Shown here in pieces: positions 55,937 through 64,000 of a stretch of DNA of 64,000 nucleotides. Position 1 is the stretch's first letter; each line of letters starts with the position of its first letter. The notes beneath the pieces are model-generated. The model ran no database searches and was not told where the DNA came from. It was given only the letters and a program-made list of their open reading frames with translations. Both the position numbers and the translations under genes were made by a program. The stretch comes from Dipteris shenzhenensis (taxonomy: Eukaryota; Polypodiophyta; Polypodiopsida; Gleicheniales). The DNA lies in assembly GCA_047967505.1 (NCBI GenBank), contig CM106539.1. One strand, given 5' to 3'.

Positions 55937-58250
55937 GTTCCCCCCCCAGGCAGGGAATGCAAAGCATTTCAATGCCGGGGTCCATCATGCACAAAGAAGG
56001 GCTTGAGGTAACGCTTGTTGATCACCTTCTTGCCATATGGCTCATGCAGCTCCCGAACTTGTACAGACCCATTGCTATGTTCCGTGATGACTTTGTATGG
56101 ACCAGTCCACAATGGAAGGAACTTCTTATCCATTTGGTGGTCTAATCTGTTATCAAAGCATAGCACAACATTCCCCTTAGCAAAGTGTCTTTCCCATCCC
56201 TTGCGAACCTTAGCATCCAAGCAGGCATTTTGTTGATTCTTTTGAATCTCTATTTGATGTAGGGCAAGGCGTCGGGTTTCATCTAGCTTCTCAAGTTGCA
56301 CCAACCGGGCCTCTGCATGTTCATCTTTTGTCATCCTCTGTTCTTGTGCCAATCTCAAAGCCGGAATCTTTATCTCTAGTGATAAAACGGCCTCAGTACC
56401 GTACACCAACTCAAAAGGAGTGTGACCTATAGACGTTTTATGAGTGATGTGGTAAGCCCATACGGCTTCTATGACCTTCTGATCCCACTGGCTCCTATTC
56501 CCTATAGCCATTTTTCCCATGGTTTTACAAAGAAGGCCATTGGTCTGCTCTGTTTGACCCATGGATGCTGGATAATAGATGCTAGAAGTGCGATGATCAA
56601 TACCCATGCGATCCATGAGTAACTCCTTTACTTCATTGAAGAATGGACTCCCATTGTCATATTTCCATGGGTGTCCCAACCTTGTGCAGATACGTTCAAA
56701 TATGAAATTTGAAACTGCCTTACCATTTGCTGCGCGGAGGGCAATAGCTTTAGCCCACTTAGTGACATACTGAGTGGCTACCAAAAGATACTTCTTTTTG
56801 CGGGCAGTCATGGGTAGGGGCCCGACAAAATCTATTCCCCACTTCTAAAACGGATGGATGGACATCACTGGGTGATGTTGCCCACGACGCAAATCCTTCC
56901 TACCAAAGAATTGGCATGATTCACAAGTTTTGCAATGCATAGTGACATCCTTGAACAAGGTCGGCCAATAGTACCTAGCATGTAAAATCTTCTTAGCTGT
57001 ATAGTCACTAGCATAGTGGCCTCCACAAAATCCATCATGATAATGCTTCAATACCTTAGCTACTTCATCTACATCAATGGCCCCATCTTAGTACCTCATC
57101 CATGCCTTGATGGTACAACACCCCATCAAAGAGGGTGTAGCGCCTACTATCTTTGCGGATCTTCTTTCTCTCATAGCTCGTACTTTCTGGAGGAAAGGAG
57201 AAAGCAGTCAGGAACCTGTAGATACGGCCATACCACGGATCCCCAACTTCTATGGCCGCTACAAGGGTTACATCAAGGCACTCCTCGAAATCAATCAAAG
57301 CATTCTTCAAGTTGGAACAACCCCCTTTTACAATTTTGAAAGAAAAATCATATTCTTGTAAAACTACCAACCATTTGGCCAACCAGCCCATGGGATTTGG
57401 TGATTGAAGAACCTGCTTTGCAAGACCAATGCTAGTGAGTATAATGAAGGACTTTCCAGCCACATAATGCTTAAATTTCTCAATGCAGAACACCCAAGAC
57501 AAGGCGTGATTGTCAGCCTTTGAGTAGCATCATTCGGTGTCGAGCAATTGTCGAGAAGCAAATCGAATGGGATACATGAACTAATCCTCCCCTTGCTGGA
57601 GAAAAATACCTGCTAGAGTGTGCTTACCAAACCCAGGATTGATATAGAAAGTCTTTGACCAATGTGTATTGCATAAAATGGGTTTTGAAGCCAGAGCATT
57701 CTTGATTTGTGCAAACCCATGATCACAATCCTCATTCCAAGAGAAATCAACCCCAGCTTTCAATAGCATAGTCATGGGTTATGTCAAAGCAACGTATTGA
57801 TCAATGAAGCAGTGATAGTATCCTGCTAGATTGACAAATGAGCGTACCTGACATGTGGTTGTTGGCAGGGAGAGCTTGAGGATAGCTTCTACCTCCTCGG
57901 GGTTAGGCTTGACAGCCTCGGATGAGACAATATGTCCCAGTAACCTCCCTTGAGTGGCTCCAATGGTGCATTTCTCAGGGTTGAGACTGCCATTCGCGGA
58001 AGGCCAACCTAACCTTCATGATGTGCTCCTTACGTGATGAGAATATATAGAAATCATTTGAAAACACCTCCAAGAAATCCCCCAAATAAGGAGCAAACAC
58101 CATCTGCATAAATCTTTGAAAGTTAGTAGGAGCATTGGTGAGGGTAAATGGCATTACTTTGAATGCAAATGTCCCTCAGGGTGTGGCAAATATGGTTTTA
58201 AGCATATCTTCTTCGGCAATTATGATTTAATAAAACCCGGAGTAACCATC
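55937..58250 (-). pseudogene. Second gypsy copy, inverted: integrase, RNase H, part of RT
   Basis: On the minus strand the pol of the same family runs from RT (58250) to the 3' LTR. Integrase (56900-55969) has one open frame of 280 codons, but a small deletion removes the SDH of the second catalytic Asp (reading KYDNGSPF). RNase H and linker lie at 57775-57074. RT is truncated: only sequence equivalent to 52190 onwards is present, and homology stops at about 58250 against C-rich DNA. Stops occur at about 57110 and 57540. It is fairly close to the plus-strand copy throughout. Confidence 0.85.
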
Positions 58251-59081
58251 ACGCCCTTCCTTCCCTTCCCCTCTCACAACTTTCCTAGAGCTCCTCCACC
58301 ACCTCCTCACCTAGGTACTCTCTCCCTCCCTTCCCTTCCCCTCTCCTCCCTCCCCTCCCTTCCCCTCTTCTCCTGCTTCCCATCCCCTCTCCTCCCTTCC
58401 CACCTCCTCCTGCTTCCTATCCCCTCTCCTCCTGCTTCCTCTCTCCCTTCCCCCCTCCCTCCTTCTGCTTCCCCCTTCCCCTCCCCTCCCCTCTTTTCCC
58501 CTGTCCTCTCCCTCCTCCCGCTTGCCCTTCCCCTCTCCTCCCACTTCCCCCTCCCCTCCCTTCCCCTCTCCTCCTGCTTCCCCCTCCCCTCACCTCCCCT
58601 CCCCTCCTTTCCTCCCTCCCTTCCCCTCTCCTCCCACTTCCCCTCCCCTCTTCTCTCACTTCCTCCTCCCCTCCCCTCCCCTCCCCTCCCCTCTTCTCTC
58701 GCTTCCTCCTCCCCTCCCCTCCCCTCCTTTCATCCCTCTCCTCCCACTTCCCCTCCCGTCTTCTCCTGCTTTCCCCTCCGAGCAATGAGAGGGAGGTGTG
58801 GCGCGGGGCGGAGGTGTGGGGAGGGGCAGGGCGGGGAGGGGAGGCGAGAGGGGAGGGGCGAGGCAGGGAGGGGAGGGGCGAGAGGGGAGCGGAGGGGAGG
58901 CGAGAGGGGAAGGGTGGGGCAGGGAGGGGAGGGGCGAGAGGGGAGTGGAGGGGAGGGGCGAGAGGGGAGGGACGGGGGGCGGGAGAGGCGAGAGGGGAGG
59001 GGAGGGGCAAGAGGGGAGGGGCGATGGGAGGGCCGGGGAGGGGAGGCGAGAGGGGAGGGGCAGGGAGGGGAGAGGCAGGGA
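58251..59081. repeat. C-rich then G-rich arms, first unit
   Basis: The plus strand is CCCTCCC/CTTCCC-rich to 58785, then switches within about 15 bp to GGGGAGGG/GGCGAG-rich to 59080. The two halves can pair with each other. Open frames of up to 451 codons through this DNA are artefacts of composition. Confidence 0.85.
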
Positions 59082-59167
59082 TTAACCCCCCCAAACCTAT
59101 TGCATGTGCAACAGGTTGGCCCATGCAGGCCAACCTGTTGCACACGCAACGGGTTGGGGGGGTTAAC
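59082..59167. repeat. Inverted repeat with two dyad motifs (A and B)
   Basis: Dyad A (59091-59119) and dyad B (59130-59157) are each near-palindromes of the form aacctRttgc...gcaacRggtt. They are also inverted copies of each other around ccatgca (59121-59127). The whole 59082-59167 forms one hairpin with ttaaccccc ends. Confidence 0.85.
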
Positions 59168-59880
59168 CCCCCCCTTCCCCCCCTCTCCCCTCCCCTCTCG
59201 CCTCCCTCCCAACCCTCCCCTCCCTGCCCCTCATGCCTCCGTGCTGCGGGAGGCCCCCCCACCCCTCCCCTCCTTGCCCCCCCACCCCTCACCCCTCCCC
59301 ATCGTGGGAGCCCACCCCGCCCCCACCCCTTCCTACCCCCACTGCCCGCCCCTCGTGCCTCCCCATCGAGGTCCTCGGGGGGAGGCACAAGGGGCGGGTG
59401 ATGGGGGGGAGGCACAAGGGGCGGGCGGTGGGGGCGAGGGGGGCGGCAAGGACCTCAGCGGGGAGGCGTGAGGGGCGGGGGGGAGGGGAGGGGGTGGCAG
59501 GGCGGGGCGAGGACCTCGACAGGGAGGCACGAGGGGTGGGCCGTGGGGGCAGGGGCGAGGGGGAGGCGAGGGGCAGGGGAGGGAGGGGAGGCGAGGGGTG
59601 AGGGGAGGGGAGAGGCGGGGGAGGCAAGGCGAGAGGCAGGGGGAGGAGGCGAGAGGGGGAGGGCAGCAAGGAGGACGAGAGGGGCGGGGGGGAGGTGAGG
59701 CGAGAGGCAGGGGAGGAGGCGAGAGGGGGAGGGTGACAAGGAGGATGGGAGGGGCGGGGAGGAGAGGGGAGGTGAGGCGAGAGGGGCGGGGATGAGAAGG
59801 GAGGGGCAGGGAGGGGAGAGGCGGGGAGGCGAGAGGAGAGGGGAGGGGCAGGCAGATGGGAGAGAAGGGGAGGGGAGGGC
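59168..59880. repeat. C-rich then G-rich arms, second unit
   Basis: Again a C-rich stretch (to about 59375) followed by a G-rich one, now with words such as gaggcacgaggggcggg, agcccaccc and gtcctcg. Several long frames here are artefacts. Confidence 0.85.
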
Positions 59881-59881
59881 G

Positions 59882-59932
59882 GGGATTAAACCCCCAACCT
59901 ATTGCGCACGCAATAGGTTGGGGATTAATCCC
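59882..59932. repeat. Perfect dyad C
   Basis: ccaacctattgcg at 59894-59906, centre ca, then its exact complement cgcaataggttgg to 59921. Flanking gggattaa/ttaatccc extends the palindrome to about 50 bp. It closes the G-rich block before the AT-rich stretch. Confidence 0.9.
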
Positions 59933-59964
59933 CTCCTCTCCTTAAGTGGGGGTCATTCGGGGCT

Positions 59965-60410
59965 TTAAAAAACTAAAAAAATAAATTTAATTAATTTAAT
60001 TAAAAATAAAAAATAAAATTAAAAAAATTTAAATATATAAATAAATAATTAAAATAAAATAAAATAATTAAAAAATAAAAAATTAAATTAATAAATTTAA
60101 TTTAATTTATTTTAAAATTTTCAAATAAATAAATAAATAAAATTTTTAATTTTTTCAAAAAAAATAAATTAAAATTTAAATATATAGATATATAAATAAA
60201 TAAAATAAAATGTAAAAAAATCAAATAAAATTTAAAAAAAATAAATTCTTTTATCTATGTTTATAAAATATTTTGAATTAAATTATTTATGTAAAAAAAT
60301 ATTAGATGAAAAAATATTTTCTAGAAATATAAAAAAATATTTTAAAAAATATATTTAAACTTTTAATTAATTTTTAATAATTAAATATTTAATTAATATT
60401 TTGAGTTTGA
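59965..60410. repeat. Nearly pure A/T block
   Basis: About 440 bp with only a handful of G or C, made of aaataaatt and aattaaaa words. It begins within about 40 bp of the GC-rich dyad block. It could be intron sequence of the gene that follows or a matrix-attachment-like segment. Confidence 0.9.
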
Positions 60411-60453
60411 AAATCATTGTTATTCTCATTTTTTTGTTTTTGATTGCTTTGCA

Positions 60454-62993
60454 GAAAACTATGGCTTCGAGTTTTGGTTCCAAGGCATCTTTCAAATATC
60501 TTGAACATGCTTAGTATTTTATGGAGTGCAAATCAAAGTATTTTTTGGTGATCACTGCTGAGAATGTGTCAAGCGTGAAATATTCTCCAGAGGTAGTAAG
60601 AAATGGTGGCATGGTCTCAACCATCAACATTAAAGAAAACAATTTGATAGAAGCTGTGTGCAAAGGGAAGAATGACGATGTGGTCTATAAGTTACGAACT
60701 ACGCATAAGCACTTCTTGAAGCCCTTACCAGATTCAATTGAGGGATCCCAAGAATTACTTAGTGCCTTGGAAGCATTGAAGAAAATGTGGAATGCATTTC
60801 CAAGTGGTGGTGTTGTACCTTCAACAGCAGTAAGCACGCCATCTATAACATGTAACCCTCAAGTTGTACCACCAATATCTGTGGCGATAACTACGGTATC
60901 TCCGGCAAGAGTGACTACAATATTTGTAGCAATAACTACAGTATCTCCAACTGTACCTACACCATTGACTGCTGCAACTATAGGAACAAGGAGTGATCAT
61001 GGAGATCTGAGTACTTGGCAAAGAGGACTCGGTTCTATAGATGCTTGAAAGGTGTTGTAATCAATACGCAAGGCATACCAAGTAATAGTTGAGGCAAAGG
61101 ATCTGAACACCACCGTTGCAAGATACAGGGATGTTACTTGCATTGTCTTCTATGAGGACTCAGTGTTTTAGAGCGTGGTGGATGTTCGCCAAGCATATGA
61201 AACAAGAAAGGTATCCTTTGAGGCACTAGAGCACACTACAACTCAGAGGAAAGAAATAATGAAACTGATGTCTATTGTTTGGTGGAGAGCATTAAGGTTT
61301 GTTCCAGATGCAATAACAGAAGAAGTATGCAAGAAGATCCTAAGCGGTGATTGCTTCTTTGGAAAGAAGAGCAAGCATAGCAACTTGGATGAAGTGGTCA
61401 CCCGAATGATTCAAAGTGAGGCTACTCTCTCAGCACTATTGTTTTTATTGAAATCTGATGATGAGTTAGCTGGCAAGTCAATTAATGTGGATAAAAAGAA
61501 AGCACTTAGCCTAGGTCAATTCCTTGATAAGACATGGGCTAGAAAGTGGTTGGCTTCAATGGATGCAGATGCCACACCAACAAAGGATCTAAGAGCTAAA
61601 ACGCCAAAGATTCTTGAGACAGAATATATGGACATCAAGAAAAAGGCCTTGCAGTCCACTCACATCAATGGCATTGATACAAAGCATTTCATAGCAATGA
61701 GTGGTCATGTTTGGGAGAAGCCATTTGTATTTTTCATAGATGAATTGCAAGACCTTGTAGTGTCATGGATAGTTGAACTTGTGTGGTTTATCATAGAAGG
61801 TCCTATGGCAGATAAGAAAAGATCAACGTTGGTCCTGTTCATGATAGAATCACAAAGGGATGCCTTGTCTGCGAGTTTGACATCTGCATTTGGGTATTTA
61901 CTTTCAAAAGTATACCATGGTATAGTCCTATGCAATCATATGACTATCTTGGAAGGCATTGCCATTCAAGTCTTGCAGCCTTTCTTGATGTGCTTCTTAT
62001 CCAAGCGTGGAAATTCCTTTAAGGACTCTCGAGCTTCATTACTTTGAGGATAATAAGGTTAAACTTGATGCAACAATGGTGGATTACAGAAAGCCGATGG
62101 ATCCTGATGTGATACTAGAGATGACAAAGAATTTACTAAATGACAGGTGGGAAGTAGCATTGTATCGAATGGGTTTTGCTGCTGAGAAATCGCTACGCCA
62201 AGGTAGAAATGTAAATGTCATTGATACGCCCCATCAGATTGAGTTCTTTGACACATATTACAGTTGCACTACCTTCTTTGAAGAGGAAAATGTCAAAGAA
62301 GAGGGTAGTGAGGAAAATGTCAAAGATGAGGGTAGTGAGTCTGAGGGTGATGATTCTAGCTCAGGTGATGATGACTATGAAAGCTCTGCATCCGATGACT
62401 TACACTAAGAAGAATTCCACACAAAGAATAAGGGTGATCAATTGTCAACTAGAGTCAAGGAGGTTCCACTCATCATAGAGGAAGGCTCGTGGCAGCAAGA
62501 AGTAGTAGTACAGCACGTCATAGGAAAAGGTAAGGCTAAAGAGGTGGAAGCACTACCCTTGAAATTAAAAGTGAGGAAGGCAACTTTGACCTTGGGTGAA
62601 GGACATGCGAGTGGATCAAGCAAGGAAGCCTTACCCAAAGAAGGTATGGATGAGGCAAAGCATGACCAAGAGGAGTTACCAGGAGGCATAGATGGTTCTT
62701 CAACCATGAGCAGCCTACTAGTCAAGAACCTAGTAGCCAGGACCCTACTCACCAAGAACTTGGACATGAGACTTTAGAGCAACCTACCAGTCAGGTGCTT
62801 GGAACTAAAGAGCAAACTACTGAGGACCTTGCTACTGAGACTCCACTCTTAGAGTAGCCTATTAGTTAGGACCCTGGTAGTCAAGGGCACATTGAGGACA
62901 TTGGTATTGTCTTAGAGCATCCTAATAGTCAGGACCCTGGTAGTCAAGGGCTTGGCATTGAGGACATTGGTACTGAGGAGCATGATGGCTGAC
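60454..62993 (+). pseudogene. Unrecognised gene of about 840 codons, decayed
   Basis: After a good acceptor (ttgctttgcag at 60453) a frame starts MASSFGSKASFKYLEHA and stays readable to about 62005, with stops at 60512, 61046, 61058 and 61169. One shift near 62005 leads to a second frame running to 62775 (stop at 62406), then another to about 62990. Features: a Thr/Val/Ser-rich linker (60820-61000); a long hydrophilic helical domain with WARKWLASMDADATPTKDL; a segment with FFIDELQDLVVSWIVELVWF; an acidic stretch with SESEGDDSSSGDDDYESSAS; and a Gln/Glu/Pro/Ser tail (EQPTSQ-like repeats). I do not recognise the family. The nearby CACTA fragment suggests a transposon protein. Confidence 0.5.
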
Positions 62994-62999
62994 GGCTTT

Positions 63000-63400
63000 G
63001 TAATCACAAGTTTTGAACTTCGCAAGTTTTGAACTTCTATGTAAAGCGAATATCTAATAAAAAGTTAACTACTTTTTTAATTTCTTTACTCTCATTATTG
63101 TGTATAAAGATTGTTTATGAGATCTGTTTTATACTTAATGGTATATTTTAAAATTTATGTCAATGTATTTTTATAGTTAAGGGTGTTTTTTAATACCAAG
63201 TGAGGTGTATATGTATACCACTTTGACATAAAAGGATCTATGTACACTACCTTTCTAAGGGGTTTATGTACACCACCTTTCTAAAAGAAATGGTCATAAA
63301 GGTGTATGCACACCACTTATACATAAAGGTGTTTATTTATACCACCTTTCTAAGAGAATTGGTCATCTATTGATTTTCTTAGGTGATAGTAGCTCAATTC
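63000..63400 (+). repeat. Imperfect repeats of a caccacctttctaa word
   Basis: Words like gtgtatgtacaccacctttctaa, gtttatttataccacctttctaagaga and ggtcat recur four to five times between 63185 and 63375. It may be an intron between the unrecognised gene and the TNP2 exon. Confidence 0.65.
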
Positions 63401-63728
63401 ATTAGAAGTTATGAAGATGTTTATCTAGACCACCTCTGTAAGAGATTTGGTTATGCATTGATGTTCTTAGTACTTAATCACCAAATCTGTTGTTTGGAGT
63501 TATCAAATCTAGTTCAAAAAACCACATTACTAGCATATTCAAAATTTTTGTTTTTTAGTCCATTTCTCAAATTGGACTTTACACAAGTCCAAAAATTTTG
63601 AATAGTGTGTTTCAATGTCAGGTTGTAAGATTCTAAGCTTGCTCATAATCTTACAGGGATTCTAAGTTGTAGGATTAGTGTATCAAATCATCATTATTCA
63701 AAGCCTATGTATGTTTGAATTGTGATAG
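63401..63728. other. Gene-free spacer or intron
   Basis: No domain is recognised. It ends in a likely splice acceptor (attgtgatag at 63728) just before the TNP2 homology. Confidence 0.45.
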
Positions 63729-64000
63729 GTTGCTCCAGAAGATGTTGCTTACACCAAATACCATGCCCGCATCAAGAGATGAAGCAAAGAAGATGCTAAC
63801 AATGGTGGGTATGGATTATGATACCATTCATGCTTGCCGTAATGATTGTATTCTCTTTTGTCATGTGGCATGGAGATTTGGCTAGTTGTATGAAGTGTGG
63901 GGAACAACGATATAGAGATGACTTACAGGGTGAGTAGGTACTGGTAAAGGTCTTGAGACACTTTCCCATCATTGCAAGAATACAGCACATGTTCCAATGC
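63729..64000 (+). pseudogene. CACTA (En/Spm) transposase TNP2, start, cut by the window edge
   Basis: TNP2 is the transposase of plant CACTA DNA transposons. The exon reads MPASRDEAKKMLTMVGMDYD and TIHACRNDCILF (63762-63854), the usual Y-E-A-K-K...IHACPNDCIL block, with Pro changed to Arg. In another frame it continues CEVCGEQRYRDDLQGE and VKVLRHFPIIARIQHMFQC (63948-64000), the KVLRYFPLIPRLQRMF block. A shift near 63870 and a TAG at 63935 break it. The rest lies beyond 64000, so its state there is unknown. Confidence 0.8.

Noticed and set aside
54961-56145. Short open frames on both strands in the LTRs
   Set aside because: The same peptides appear in each LTR copy in both orientations. LTRs are non-coding and the frames include the TATA box region.
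58116-59471. 451-codon open frame, plus several others of 88-332 codons on both strands at 58.3-59.8 kb
   Set aside because: They arise from C-rich or G-rich low-complexity DNA lacking A/T-rich stop codons. All frames on both strands are open and the proteins are Pro/Ser or Gly/Arg/Glu monotony.
1-64000. CRISPR arrays, bacterial operons, rRNA genes
   Set aside because: Repeats are tandem minisatellites without regular spacers. Coding relics are eukaryotic retroelements with introns nearby. No rRNA-like stretch was seen.

Overview
This window looks like nuclear DNA from a land plant with a large, transposon-packed genome. The evidence is L1-type LINEs whose ORF1 has a DUF4283-like domain, Ty3/gypsy elements of chromovirus-like and Tat/Athila-like type, a CACTA (TNP2) transposase fragment, a tRNA-iMet primer binding site, TTTAGGG-like telomeric motifs and GT-AG intron borders inside decayed genes. 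No host gene can be called intact. Almost every coding stretch carries stops or frameshifts, so most entries are pseudogenes. The species cannot be fixed from the sequence; a gymnosperm or seedless plant is a guess.

Layout. Bases 1-4.4 kb hold no recognisable gene. From 4.4 to 21.3 kb lies one old L1-type LINE broken into three collinear pieces: ORF1 and endonuclease at 4.4-6.8 kb, first half of RT at 12.5-13.2 kb, second half of RT and 3' end at 20.7-21.3 kb. A second LINE (6.9-12.5 kb) sits in the first gap. A block of gypsy gag-protease (minus strand), purine-rich DNA, telomere-like repeats and gypsy integrase pieces (13.2-20.7 kb) sits in the second. A chromovirus-like gypsy element follows (21.8-28.4 kb), with a 0.65 kb insertion and a 1.51 kb, about 99% identical tandem duplication of its RNase H/integrase end.

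From 28.6 to 32.0 kb is a decayed multi-exon gene with a ParB/sulfiredoxin-like DGNHRL motif at one end and a DNA-methylase-like SAM-binding motif at the other. From 32.4 to 35.35 kb is a gene with two tandem Ulp1/C48-like peptidase domains, one with the catalytic Cys and one with Ser in its place, and a 38-residue repeat tail. A young, structurally complete non-autonomous LTR element (35,464-38,101, minus strand) with 5-bp target duplication CCCTT interrupts a small tandem repeat just after it. Minisatellites and spacer fill 38-45.4 kb. An unrecognised coiled-coil gene (45.4-46.3 kb) is cut off by an inverted-repeat arm.

From 46.5 to 55.2 kb is a long gypsy element (716-bp LTRs, gag-PR-RT-RH-IN in order, and an extra RNase H domain upstream of gag). 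It abuts a second, oppositely oriented copy (55.2-58.25 kb), tail to tail. Then come alternating C-rich and G-rich arms separated by three copies of a 28-29-bp dyad (58.25-59.93 kb), a sharp switch to almost pure A/T (59.97-60.4 kb), an unrecognised decayed gene of about 840 codons (60.45-62.99 kb), and the start of a CACTA TNP2 transposase at the right edge.

The genes do not form a pathway. Three observations most deserve follow-up: the ParB/methylase-like gene, the double Ulp1 gene with one catalytic position changed, and the palindromic gypsy/dyad complex at 46-60 kb.
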